A DNA stretch of 64,000 nt from Oreohelix idahoensis (Eukaryota > Mollusca > Gastropoda > Stylommatophora > Oreohelicidae), in the NCBI GenBank assembly GCA_024509875.1, contig JAMPIV010012152.1, positions 904,534-968,533 of the forward strand, read 5' to 3'. A program made the position numbers and the translations under genes. Positions 22,190 to 32,830 of the stretch are shown one piece after another; position 1 is the stretch's first letter, and each line of letters starts with the position of its first letter. Under the pieces are notes generated by a model, which ran no database searches, was not told the DNA's origin, and saw only the letters and a program-made list of their open reading frames with translations.

Positions 22190-22821
22190 ATGGTGAGACT
22201 CCCCATCAAAATAATAATAAGCCTATTTTACGACATGCAGTCAGTACTAAGTGTGATACTAAGGTGTCTACACACCCAGTGGTAGTTAGAAGGGCATTCC
22301 GAGGGAGTTATACCTTTCCTCGACAGGATACTACTGCCAATTCTGAAAATAAATGTTGGCGACAGGATCAGACCACAACTGATCGTAATAAAACTGTTAA
22401 CATTGTCAACAGTGTAAAAGATTGTACTAAGAAGAGTAAGATGTTGAAACATATAGTTGGAGTTAAGAGTAATGGGAAGATACTCAATAAAATCAATGCC
22501 AGCCCATTGAAACAAAAGAATGTAGGTCGTACTTCTGATCCATCTACGACTGCACGTGCTACAAAAGTACCTCATGCAACTAAGGTTGCACATCAATCAT
22601 TTTCCCATTTTAGTGATAATGATACTACATATATTGGGAAAAGTGCATATTTTCGCACGGTGTTAGTGCGAAATCTGCCACAGGAAACTACCTGGCAGGC
22701 ACTTAGTAATATCTTTAAATACACGGCAGACGTTAAGTTTGTGCGTCTGTTGCCACCTACCAACAACAGGTATGGTGAAGCTCTGGTTACATTTCGTAAC
22801 AGATCAGTTCACTCTCCTTAG
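22180..22821 (+). pseudogene. Open frame with an RRM-like RNA-binding domain, inside element D
   Basis: The frame is open from after TGA at 22177-22179 and needs a one-base shift at the A6 run (22179-22184) to join the preceding frame. It has no ATG. The first 150 residues are basic and Ser/Thr/Lys/Asn-rich. The end looks like an RNA recognition motif: TVLVRNLPQETTW (RNP2-like), DVKFVRLLP, then YGEALVTF (RNP1-like). Element C lies directly after RNP1, so the domain is cut before its last helix and strand; the final five codons come from element C's LTR. Elements A, B and C have nothing comparable. Whether it belongs to the element or was captured from a host transcript is unknown. Confidence 0.6.
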
Positions 22822-23489
22822 TTTGACTTCAGCAAGACAGACACGTCTGCCGAAGTATAAATAATGTCCTCAAAAATATCCTCTAGATAATAAAGGTTTT
22901 CCAAACCTAGTTCATTTAACAAAGTAGCAAGTAATGGTCCTTGGTACCTGCATCAACCGATGCAGTACAATGCAGCGACATGTGAGCTGGGAAAAAACAT
23001 CTCGTGACGACGACTTTCGCAGACAGGCTATGAACCAGAAATCGTTCACGACCAAAAATCGATAGAGTTAATGAAAATGTTAATTTACCTTGCTTTCAAG
23101 AAATACAGAAATATCACGCCTCCCGGCATGTGCAAATACACTAGAGGTATTATCCCGAATAAACGAAATATCCATAAGAGGACTACACATCCCTGACAGA
23201 ACAAAAATAGCGGAGATCCCCTCTTCAACGAGGCATCTCTTTCGCCATTCCAAATCGCTCACTCCCACTAGTGGTGGGCGGAAACCGATCGACAAAGAAA
23301 CAAGACAAGTCATGCGCAGTCCAGCGCAAAATGACCACAGCTCAAACTTAACTGCATTCGATACCAACGCGAGAAGACAAATGCTTACCGAGAAAAGTGA
23401 CTATAAATTTCAAGCAGTTGTTGCCCTTGCGTTATAAAACAGATATTGAAATAAAACGATGTTGCGAGAATTTATCACGCAACATATCA
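22801..23489 (-). repeat. 3' LTR of element C
   Basis: In minus orientation it starts TGATATGTTGCG after the polypurine tract and runs to 22801, six bases short of the TG...terminus seen at 30914. Shared bases with 30920-31304 show no substitution by eye. A 7-bp stem (TGTTGCG...CGCAACA, 23460-23484) lies near its start. Confidence 0.85.
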
Positions 23490-23502
23490 CCACCTCCTCC
23501 CG
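23490..23502 (-). other. Polypurine tract of element C
   Basis: On the plus strand CCACCTCCTCCCG, so CGGGAGGAGGTGG on the element's sense strand, immediately before LTR start TGATATG. Confidence 0.75.
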
Positions 23503-24233
23503 ATAAAAAAAAAATGTGGAACATATTTTTTTTTCAATATCAAAGAGCAAGCGATAAGCGGCTCAAAACGCACGAATTATGCGCTGATAATTAATTAAAT
23601 TGCCAAACAATAGGCTAATTATAGAGTGTCTGGTGAGGATATACCTCAACAGAAAAATAAATATGTCTCAAAAAATATTCACATCGGGGAGGTGTCACCA
23701 ACACACATCACGTTAGCATGTAAACACAATATACGTATGCAAGTTACTATAATCATCATTAAACAGCATACTCTAATATTGTCTTTAAAAATGGATGTAC
23801 AAATCTGATAGGAAAATTTAAATAGTACATTCTTTGACATGTAATGACATAAGTACATAGTAAAGTTAAACTACATGACGATCCAGGACATATGCTCTGG
23901 TATTCCGAGGGTAAGTACACAATCTAGAACTCGTAAGGTAAGTCCTCAGCTCAACAATGACATTCTGAGAAAGTACAAGCAATATAATGCTAATTAATAA
24001 CTAATATGCTTCATAAGGTACAATACATTATTAATAATTGTGGCTGTTTAGTAAACTAACGGCCCTTATATTAACTACTCAGTCCACCTCTATCATCTTA
24101 AAAAACGAACAGAAGAAGATGACAACAAAGCACGATAGTGTGTACATATAAAGTAAGTACAGATGTGCTAATCTATTGTAGAAATATAGGTGTGTTATGA
24201 CTCTGTAATATATAGAAATATAGGACAGAAGTA
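23503..24233 (-). other. 3' untranslated region of element C
   Basis: About 730 bp between the pol stop and the polypurine tract. AT-rich; no open frame or motif recognised on either strand. Confidence 0.6.
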
Positions 24234-26834
24234 TTAGTTGGAGTCATGTGGGCATCTAGACAAAATGTCAGCCATCACATTATCCGCACCACGGATAGCT
24301 CGTACCGTGAAGTGAAAAGGTTGAAGAGCTATAGCATATCGAGTGGATCTCGAACTCTTCAAATTCTTAGTCTGAATAGCTGTAAGAGCTTTCTGATCAG
24401 TCTCTAGAATGAAATGTGCGCCCAGGAGGAATCTTTGTAGCTTTAGAATTGACCAAACCATCGCTAACAACTCACGGTCTAAAACCGAGTAGTTCCTCTC
24501 TGCCGCATTTAGTTTTCTAGAAATGTACATAACAGGATGCAGAGTATTTGCATATTCTTGCATCAGTGCTGCTCCAATCCCAGTGGATGAAGCATCACTC
24601 CGAAGAACAAAAGTCCTATCAAGAGTAGGTAATCTTAAGATGGGAGGAGAAGAAAATATATTCTTGATTTGGTCTAGTGAAGATTGGCATTCTTCAGACC
24701 AACGGACCAGATTAGGCGAACCTTTCTTCAACAATGTTGATAGAGGTGCCATGATCGAAGATAAATTTGGAATAAATCTCCCATAAAATTGAATTAAACC
24801 TAAGAGACTCCTAACTTGTTTCTTCGTTTTAGGAACAGAGATGTTCAGTATTTTGGAAGTATTGTGGTCTTCTGTCTTCAAGAGACCATGACCAACACGA
24901 TGACCCAGGAAAGAGATTTCACCAAAACCAACAAAAGCTTTAGAAGGTTTTGCTGTCAAATTATTCTCACGTAGAGTGGACAGTAAGTCATATAACCCTA
25001 AATAGTGATCTTCCCAGGTATCACTGAAGAGACAGATGTCATCTAAGTATGCGATGACATCCGAACGATGTGACAGAATTCGACGCATCATGCGAACGAA
25101 AGTGGCAGGGGCGTTCATGAGACCAAAAGGCATAACATTCCATTGAAATAGACCCCTAGGTGTAGAAAAAGCCGTAAGAGGTTTGGCATGCTCTGCTAAA
25201 GGCACTTGCCAATAACCTTTAGACAAGTCAAGTTTAGTGAAGAATCTAGAATTAGAAAGTCTAATCAGTAGATCTTCTAACAAAGGCATCGGTTCAGCAT
25301 CGAACTTTGTGACCTGATTCAATTTGCGATAATCAACACAAATTCGTATGTTCTTATCCTTCTTCCGGACAATAACCATGGAAGAAGAATATGGTGAAGT
25401 CGATGGTTCAATTATATTTAATTGAATCATTTCATCCAATTCCTTTTCCACCTGCGACTGAAAGTGTATAGGAATAGGATAAGGCCTAACCCTAATTGGA
25501 TTATTGTCGGTAAGAATTATGTCATGTTCTATGACATCTGTGTGTCCAGGAATGTCAGTGAGAACATCCTGAAATGTTTGTAACATCGACAAGTCTCGTC
25601 GATGTTCGTCACCAGAAAGATTAGGAGAAACAGAAACGTTTTTCCAAGATTCCGTGGAATGTAATGGAACCACTGGAAGGGGAAGGTTGACATCAGAGAA
25701 GGTAGCTTCCTCATCCTGAATGACAGACAGGGATGAATAATGACCGTGAGGTGCAGGAGCATCATCCGTTGCCTGGAAAATAGGCAGCAAATAGTCCGGA
25801 CGTTCGTGAAATTCCGAAAGCATGTTTATGTGGAAAGTTTTATGCTTTCCATCAATATCGTCCACATAGTCAACATCGGAAATCCGAGAGACTATTGCAT
25901 ACGGACCTTTCCATGCAATAAGAAGTCTATTTTCCCTACTGGGGAGTAGGACGAATGCTTTGTCACCTGGACAAAGTTGTCGTAGACATCTATTCTTGTT
26001 AGCAAACTGCCTTGCCTTCTCTTTAGCAATTTCTGATGAAGCAGTTGCTAGCTTACATGCCTCAATGATCTTTTGTCTAAGAGCAATGACATACTCATAT
26101 GAGGATTGAGTTTCATCGCTAATATCATCGGCAGTGATGAGATCGTGTAATAAAGACATAGGGCCGCGTGGACGCGCGCCAAAGACAAGTTCGAAGGGAG
26201 AAAATCCTGTGTGTTCATTAGGGACTTCTCTATAGGCAAAGAGAGCCGCGGGTAAAACCCTGTCCCAATCTTGAGGATGATCTTCAGTTATCTTACCAAG
26301 CAAAGTCTTGAGCGTTCTATTCAGACGCTCAACTAACCCATTAGACATAGGATGGTAGATACTACTGAGAGATCGTTCAATATGTAAGGTAGACATTACC
26401 TGTGACATAGTGTCAGATATGAGTTGAGTGCCATGGTCTGACAATATTTCTCTGGGGAACCCCAAGCGAGAAAATATCAACCAAAGAGCATCTGCGATAT
26501 CTGTAGTAGATATGCTCTTAAGAGGAATAGCCTCTGGCCAACGTGTGCACATATCGACACATGTAAGGATAAACTGATGTCCTCTGGCCGACTTGACCTT
26601 AAAAGGGCCAATAATATCTATGGCCATTTTCTGAAACGGCCGAATAGGAATGTCAGCAGCCTGGATAATCGCAGCATGTCGTGGTCCTCTAGATTTGACC
26701 TCCTGACATACCTTGCATGATCGGCAGTAAATACGAATGTCCTTATTGACAAAAGGCCAAAAAAAAAGCCGCAAGGACTCTCGACTTCGTGCGGGCAAAA
26801 CCCATATGTCCAGCACATTGCGAGTCATGAGCAT
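24234..26834 (-). pseudogene. pol: Element C pol: integrase core, GPY/F, reverse transcriptase, RNase H
   Basis: One uninterrupted 866-codon frame. Residues 37-43 give the CxxC half of the integrase zinc domain. The DD35E core has Asp73 (AIDIIGPF), Asp133 (LSDHGTQ) and Glu169 (NGLVER). GPY/F is at 306-312 (IAWKGPY). Reverse transcriptase spans about 450-650, with Asp in TKLDLSKGYWQ and YLDD at 596-599. RNase H spans about 740-860, with Asp747 (RSDAS), Glu788 (DRELL), Asp813 (ETDQKAL) and Asp856 (ADILSR). All catalytic residues are present. The N-terminal zinc histidines lie in the frame at 26743-27264, separated by a shift at an A9 run (26759-26767). The protein ends after RNase H, proving INT-before-RT order. 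Confidence 0.95.
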
Positions 26835-27264
26835 GTTGCAATATTTGGACTCTCATGCTCTTGGGAACAAGAATTTGCGAATGTGCCGACGTAGCCGAAT
26901 CTTGTACCATACGTACAAGTACGCCGTTTCTCATTGCAATCCAAGATTTTCTATTTGTATCCTGATTCGGATCACCTTTCTTCGCAAGAACGAAGAATTT
27001 TTTTAAAGAAGAATCTTCTTCTTGCAATTTTATGAAAGAGTCACGAGTGATTACTAAGTGACTATCTTGGCTATCAACTTCATTATCACTATTCAGTGAA
27101 GTTTCGGGTGTTTGTAGAGCTTGTGCTCTTGTAACTACTGCATTTGTAGCTTGCATGTTATTATCTTCCCAAGCAGCAATCTGCTGTGGGGTACACTCCC
27201 TAACTCCGTGAATACGACCAATAATAAGGTCCGCAATAGGATTAGGTAAGAGACAAGCATGCAC
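26743..27264 (-). pseudogene. pol: Element C pol: spacer and His half of the integrase zinc domain
   Basis: 173 codons; the apparent Met start is an internal residue. The region holds GRIHGVRECTPQQI (shared with element D), an acidic Ser/Thr-rich spacer, then GVLVRMVQD and LQHAHDSQCAGHMG, the two histidines of the HHCC zinc domain. It connects to the protease frame through a small indel near 27285 and to the 866-codon frame through the A9 run near 26760. Confidence 0.82.
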
Positions 27265-27690
27265 ATCTCCAGTAAAGAAAGGAGTGTGGAATGCGAATTA
27301 CAGCAGTAGGATATTTTTCTAGAGTGCCGCCAAATGTGACACATTTAATAACCCTTCCTGTAGCACAAGATGGATCTACAAGCGATTGTCTAACACCAAT
27401 AGTGGTGCATCCGGAATCGAAAAGTAGTGAGACCGGAGTATCATTAACAAGACCCTTATGTAGAATTAAAGAACCCCTCCCGTCATGCGCAACAGCAGCA
27501 GGAAGAGCGGGAAGTGGGTGACCACAACTCAAAGTAGTTATGGTACCCGGTTCGAATAAAGTACTGCATTGGGGGCATTTGTTTGCTCTCTCAAAGTCAA
27601 AAGCAGAACTAGTGACAGCGTCAAAGTTTTTACTATCAACAACATGATTACAGGCTCCCTCAGTTTCCTGTTGTACAGCATTAGCCTGCT
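27242..27690 (-). pseudogene. pro: Element C C-x2-C...C-x-H motif and aspartic protease
   Basis: Minus-strand frame overlapping the gag end at an A9 run (27699-27707). It encodes CPQC, thirteen residues, CGH (about 27515-27585), then LLFDSGCTTIGVRQSL and the CATGRVIKC stretch of a retroviral-type aspartic protease with a DSG active site. The upstream extension of this frame to 28096 only reads gag out of frame. Going from gag to this frame needs a +1 (or -2) shift, not the usual -1, so I treat it as decay or an unproved recoding event. Confidence 0.8.
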
Positions 27691-29081
27691 GATATCTCTT
27701 TTTTTTTGTGTTGAGATCTACCCCGACTATTATTACCTCTGAAGTTATCAGAGTTATTATTATCTCTGCAGTTATTATTGTCTCTATTGTAATTGTTATA
27801 CTGGTTCGAATTCCAGTTTCCACGATTACTATCATGTTCACATTGATGCGAACATCTATTTGTTTGGTTCTGAGGTCTTCGGCAGGAATAACCTCTATTA
27901 CCATATCCTCTTTTGAAATGCTTATAATTATTAGGGTGATAGTAACGAGTACTATCAGGTTGTCTCCAATTCTTCGAAGAAGAATCACCATGAAATTGAT
28001 TTCCATGATTTTGACAGAAATTACCGCTACTCTTTCTATCAAAATTTTGTTGGGATCTACGAGCAAAGTTTTGACCATACGGAGCTGCCGAAGCAACTGG
28101 TAAACCTTCTTTCACCTTAGAGTTACCCATGGTTATGTGTGGGTGCGCAGTTACGTATTGGCAACAGAAATCTTCCATTTCTTTTATTGTTTTAGGTTTA
28201 CGTTCATGAAGGAAAGCAAGGAAAGACTCATTGACAGACGACATGACTTTGTCTCTAAGTATTAAGTCCATAAGTCCTTCATAAGTTTTTTCCGTCTTAG
28301 ATAGTTCAACCCATCGTGAGAAAGTAATGCGTATTCTTGCAATAAACTCGGAGAATTCAACTCCATTTTCAGGTAACATGTTTTTAAATTGTAGACGATA
28401 GCCGTCTTCGTTAAGCTGATATTTCTTTAACAAAGCGGCCCTGACAACCTCATAATTGTTCTTGTCAGGTTCATCCACCATATTTAATATACTTAGAGCT
28501 TTACCTGTCAGTATCCCTGATAACTGATAAACATATTTTGCTTTGTCTATGTTATGAGCTGTACATGCTTGTTCAAATCTGTCCAGATAGAACATTATGT
28601 CATCGCTGGAAGGACTAAATGTTGGTAACTTAATCTTAAAAGTATCATTATTAGCCTTACCAGAAGATGAACCCTTGTTTGAATCATTACCATTACTCAT
28701 GCTCGTCAATTTCAATTTTTCCAACTCTAAAGCTAAGACCTTTTCTTCATGTTCCATTTTTGCTTTCTCTTTCCTCTCATCAGACTCTCTCTGTAATCTT
28801 CTTTCCTCAGCCTGAGCCTCTTTTTGAAGTCTTTCATTTTCAGCTTCTTTTTCAAGTCTTTTATTCTCAGCCTCTAGCTGTAGCTTTCTTTCCTCAGCTT
28901 CTGATTCCCTTTTTTGTTTTTCCATTTCCATTTGGAATCTCTTTTCATCCACCTGCATCTGCAGTTTCTTTTGTTCAGCTTCCATCGCTTTATCATATCG
29001 AGCAGTTGCAAATTCTTCTAACTTATCACCAGTCTTCCCAAGCAATTTACCCTGCTCAATAAAGTGCTCAAATGTAGACAT
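27681..29081 (-). CDS. gag: gag of element C: coiled coil, SCAN-like capsid, Asn/Arg/Gly/Tyr-rich tail
   Basis: ATG at 29079-29081 is preferred over the one at 29091-29093 because it matches element D's start. Counting from this Met, residues about 30-130 are a long charged coiled coil. Residues about 145-325 are capsid, with YLDRFEQACTAHNI, LLKKYQLNEDGYRLQF, FSRWVEL and ILRDKVMSSV; this part corresponds to the SCAN-related region of GMR1-like gags. The last 140 residues are low-complexity, rich in N, R, G, Y, S and Q, with RG repeats and scattered Cys/His but no C-x2-C-x4-H-x4-C knuckle. It is the only intact gag of the C/D sublineage here (466 codons). Such tails in other retroelements bind nucleic acid; that role is inferred. 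Confidence 0.9.
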   Translation of the reverse strand: MSTFEHFIEQGKLLGKTGDKLEEFATARYDKAMEAEQKKLQMQVDEKRFQMEMEKQKRESEAEERKLQLEAENKRLEKEAENERLQKEAQAEERRLQRESDERKEKAKMEHEEKVLALELEKLKLTSMSNGNDSNKGSSSGKANNDTFKIKLPTFSPSSDDIMFYLDRFEQACTAHNIDKAKYVYQLSGILTGKALSILNMVDEPDKNNYEVVRAALLKKYQLNEDGYRLQFKNMLPENGVEFSEFIARIRITFSRWVELSKTEKTYEGLMDLILRDKVMSSVNESFLAFLHERKPKTIKEMEDFCCQYVTAHPHITMGNSKVKEGLPVASAAPYGQNFARRSQQNFDRKSSGNFCQNHGNQFHGDSSSKNWRQPDSTRYYHPNNYKHFKRGYGNRGYSCRRPQNQTNRCSHQCEHDSNRGNWNSNQYNNYNRDNNNCRDNNNSDNFRGNNSRGRSQHKKKEISAG

Positions 29082-30893
29082 GTTGTCTAACATATGAGTC
29101 CAAAACCTGAAATAATTAACTAATTTATTTCAAACCTAAGTGTAACAAGTCTTAATTAAGCACTTGTATATTCACATCACATTATATTATCCCAGTCTCT
29201 GTGGGAAACAAGTCTCCAATCAAAGAACTTGTATATGAAATATCAACAATCAATTCTTGATCATAAGTGCACTTCTCATTCAATAGTGCACGACACTATT
29301 CATCATTCATTTATCATCAGTGTAGTAGTAACAGTGCATTAGCATAGCCCATTAACTAATTACTATAACTGTAAACAATGACTATGTAAACACATGCAGA
29401 ATGTAAACATTGAAAATGTAAACAATACAAACAATGTAAACAATAACAATGTAAACAATAACAAAGATCAGCAACAATACAAAAACTTTCGCAGAAATCA
29501 ACTAAAAATAAAGCAGAAATTAATGAAATATCACAAAAAATGTGACGATATCTGCGATAGAATTAAACAAAATACATGACACCACAGTGTATAAACAAAA
29601 ATGTTGTATGAAACTAAATTATAGACAAGAGTAGGCTAACAAATACAAACAAATCAAAACAAAACTAAAGAATGCGAAATAATAACGAAAACAATATTAA
29701 AACATGTCATCACAGCTAACATAAATAGCAACAGAAGTCGCTTAGCAAATTCCAGTATTGGAAATTTGCAAACCTTACAGAAAACGCTCACAATAGACGA
29801 CCTCTATGACGTGGCATAATCTAACGGAGACACCACCCAACCGAGAACCCGCTGAAATATAAACATATAAATATACAAATAACATATAAACATATAACAT
29901 ATAGAATGAGATGATACACAGAAGACTCAGCAGAAGTATAAGGGCACAGTTTACATACAAACAGGCCACTTAACTTATAGGCTTCCAATCGTAGAACAGC
30001 AGAAAAACGGATGTCAATCAACGTCCTAAAGAGCGAAGCTCCAACGATGATGGCACATCTGAACTGCTTCCACTGCTAACACGATGGTACAAGAGCTTCT
30101 GACATACTGTGTGTTGAGTTGTTTCGGCACTTGACCTTCTAATCCAAAAGTAAGTTGATGGAAATCAGTACTTGGCCTTCTTCAGAAAACAACCCGTTTC
30201 AACCGGCACTTGACCTTCACAAAAACGACAGCACTGGAACCTTGACAGCAGCAACTTGCTTGACTTGCGTAAAAGATAACAGCAGTCCGAGTTATCCGGC
30301 AACATGTAACAACGCCGGGTACTGTCAAATTCTTGTTTCCGTCAAAAAATTGAAATTTGACTTTTACCGGGCAACGCCGAGTACTTTGAAAATTTTGAAG
30401 ATGTTGACTGTATTGAAGAATGTTAATTTCTTGAAGGATGCTGATGAATTCTTGTTGAAAATGAAGTGGGTAAGGGACCCCGTGTTTGCTGGTACCAGAA
30501 TCAAACCAGCTTATGGCCACCAAATGATGCGTGATGCCATATGATGATGGATGGCACCCGCATGTCTGGTTTTGTGTAGTGTGTAGATGTGTTCAGTCAA
30601 AACAATGTTCATACAACAATAACAGGGCAATCCACATAGGACGTCAGTAAACTCACGACGTATAAAGTCAATGAGTCTTGAAACAGCCGTTGACGTTTTT
30701 CTTCATTATTTATTGTGGACGCCACAGTGACAAAATGGTTACGCAAATGTGTAGGCACATCAAACAGTCATTATCACAGCAACATTCAATACAGCAATAA
30801 ACGGTAGACAGCATTACAATGATGAGTCAGATGCATGTTATATTTCATAGTGCTGTAAATGTAGTCAGGTGAAAAACACCATCCTTTTCTATA
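29082..30893 (-). other. Long leader of element C
   Basis: About 1.8 kb between primer site and gag. It holds a cluster of six TGTAAACA boxes (29370-29457) and two exact copies of CGGCACTTGACCTTC (30125 and 30204). Plus-strand frames at 29394-29579 and 30155-30544 run antisense to the element and have no recognised domain. Confidence 0.65.
29370..29457. promoter_or_regulatory. Cluster of six forkhead-type boxes
   Basis: TGTAAACA occurs at 29370, 29385, 29402, 29417, 29435 and 29450, spaced 15-18 bp. This matches the forkhead consensus (TGTTTACA on the element's sense strand). Occupancy is unknown and the cluster may simply be a short tandem repeat. Confidence 0.5.
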
Positions 30894-30911
30894 ACAGCCA
30901 GGAGATAACCA
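30894..30911 (-). other. Probable primer binding site of element C
   Basis: On the sense strand TGGTTATCTCCTGGCTG starts two bases after the LTR end. The TGG start and spacing fit a primer site; I cannot name the tRNA. Confidence 0.55.
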
Positions 30912-30913
30912 GA

Positions 30914-31304
30914 TGTATGAGATCAGTTCACTCTCCTTAGTTTGACTTCAGCAAGACAGACACGTCTGCCGAAGTATAAATAATGTCCTCAAAAATATCC
31001 TCTAGATAATAAAGGTTTTCCAAACCTAGTTCATTTAACAAAGTAGCAAGTAATGGTCCTTGGTACCTGCATCAACCGATGCAGTACAATGCAGCGACAT
31101 GTGAGCTGGGAAAAAACATCTCGTGACGACGACTTTCGCAGACAGGCTATGAACCAGAAATCGTTCACGACCAAAAATCGATAGAGTTAATGAAAATGTT
31201 AATTTACCTTGCTTTCAAGAAATACAGAAATATCACGCCTCCCGGCATGTTTAACTGCATTCGATACCAACGCGAGAAGACAAATGCTTACCGAGAAAAG
31301 TGAC
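30914..31304 (-). repeat. 5' LTR of element C, with internal and terminal deletions
   Basis: It begins TGTATGAGATCAG on the plus strand and aligns with 22801-23401 without visible substitutions. Compared with that copy it lacks 216 bp (23132-23347) and everything beyond 23401. The sequence then passes directly into element D pol at 31305. Confidence 0.88.
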
Positions 31305-32830
31305 ACATTAGTACCAACTTGTCACTATTCTAATCTTTCAGTAATACAGGAAGAAGAATCTTCTTTTTCTGAGGTACAGATGTCTTTACCTGTACCAGTA
31401 TTACATTCTACTGAATCTTGGCGGGATGTAACCATCTCTTCATCGGTTACACGGCAACAGCATCATCAGATTGCTGATCTCTAACAATCATTTCCGGATG
31501 TGTTAACCGACGTACCGGGTCGCACATCAGTCATTACTCATGACATTACTCTTAATGATGATACACCAATTCGTGTACATCCTTATTCTGTCCCACTACA
31601 TTTTCTTAGCAAAACGACTCAGGAACTTTAGCAAATGTTGTCTTTAGGTATTATAGAGACTAGTACCTCTCAACTTTCGTCACCTTTAGTCATTGTCCTA
31701 AAGAAGGACAACAACATTCGTTTATGCGTTGACTGTAGGAAACTAAATGCTCAGACCGTAGCTGACAGCGAACCACATCCCATTCTTGACGATTTACTTC
31801 CTCATCTGTCCAATGCAACACTTTTCCCCAAGATAGACTTAACAAAAGGTTATTAGCAGATTCCACTAACCGAAAAGGCCAAATATTACACAGCGTTTTC
31901 CACTCCACAATTTCTTTACCAGTGGAATGTGGTGCCTTTTGGGCTTATGAACGCTCCTGCTACCTTTATTCGCATGATGCGAAAAATTGTATCAGGTAGA
32001 CCAGAAGTTATTACATACATTGACGACATATGTTTATTTAGTTCGTCATTTGAGGAACATTTTTCGGGGCTTAGATGTGTTTTGGAAATATTAAGGGAAA
32101 ATCATTTAACCGCTAAACCTACAAAAATACAAATTGCGTTTCAGGATATAACCTTCTTGGGACATATTATTGGGGCTGGACGTATTCAAACTGTCCCCAG
32201 TAGGGTATCTAAAATTTTTAATTTATCGGTTCCTCAAACAAAGAAGCAGGTTAGAAGTTTATTAGGGTTAGTCCAATACTACAGTAGATTTGTACCTAAC
32301 TTATCATCCATCACGGCTGTCTTGTCATCATTGTTGAAGAAAGACATGCCGTTGAAGGTGACATGGACTGACGAATGCGACAAAACATTTCGCAAAATAT
32401 TGAATATATTTTCAAATCCACCAATTTTGAGATTACCTGATGCTTCTAAAAAGTTTTTCCTCCGTACAGATGGTAGTAATTACAAATCGGAGCTTGTTTG
32501 CTTCAGTGTCACAACAGTATTCTTCATCCAACGTTGTACATATCACGCAAACTCAAGTCGCCTGAAACGAAATACTACACAGTGGACAAGGAATTGTTGG
32601 CAGTAGTTTGGGCAATTACTAAGCTAGAAAAATTAATTTTTGATGCACCCTTCGTGATTCAAACGGATCAGAAGGCGGTGGCATCGCTTCGTCGATCAAA
32701 TCACAAAAGCCCCAAACTTGCAAGATTCTCAATTCTTTTCCAATCGTTTGACTTTGTTATTGAATCCATCCCTTGATCAGAGAACATAATAGCTGATGCA
32801 CTTTCGAGACATCCTACTGAATTCGAATAA
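31305..32830 (+). pseudogene. pol: Element D pol, 3' part: reverse transcriptase and RNase H
   Basis: The first residues (CHYSNLSVIQEEES) align with the stretch of element C pol just after GPY/F, so the integrase domain has been lost. Reverse transcriptase follows with FPKIDLTKGY, VPFGLMNAPATF and YIDD (about 32020), then FLGH and the connection. RNase H begins with LRTDGSN near 32460 and ends with ADALSRHP near 32812. Stops interrupt at about 31482, 31629, 31854 and 32774, and a frameshift lies near 32480-32500. Homology to element C is clear throughout. Confidence 0.88.

Larger units (their letters stand above)
22801..31304 (-). mobile_element. Element C: GMR1-like LTR retrotransposon in reverse orientation
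   Basis: Direct copies at 22801-23401 and 30920-31304 are its LTR parts. On the minus strand the order is 5' LTR, primer site, 1.8-kb leader, gag, C-x2-C/CGH motif, protease, integrase, reverse transcriptase, RNase H, polypurine tract and 3' LTR. The 866-codon frame with integrase before polymerase is the clearest GMR1-like pol in the window. Both outer ends are damaged: the left copy lacks the terminal TGTATG seen at 30914, the right copy lacks the last 90 bp or so of the other end plus an internal 216 bp, and no target duplication is visible. Confidence 0.9.

Noticed and set aside
27681..27710. Programmed -1 frameshift at the A9 run between gag and protease of element C
   Set aside because: Frame geometry needs +1 (or -2) here and in element B, but -1 in element A. 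Without consistency, random indels are as likely.
28667..29062. Plus-strand frame opposite element C gag
   Set aside because: Antisense shadow of the coiled-coil coding region; its Phe/Leu-rich content is the complement of Glu/Lys codons.
29394..29579. Asn-rich small protein
   Set aside because: Translation of the AATGTAAACAATAAC-type tandem repeat; reported as a motif cluster instead.
30155..30544. 129-codon frame in the leader of element C
   Set aside because: It is antisense to the element, Thr/Lys/Asn-rich, spans the repeated TTGACCTT phrases and has no recognised motif.
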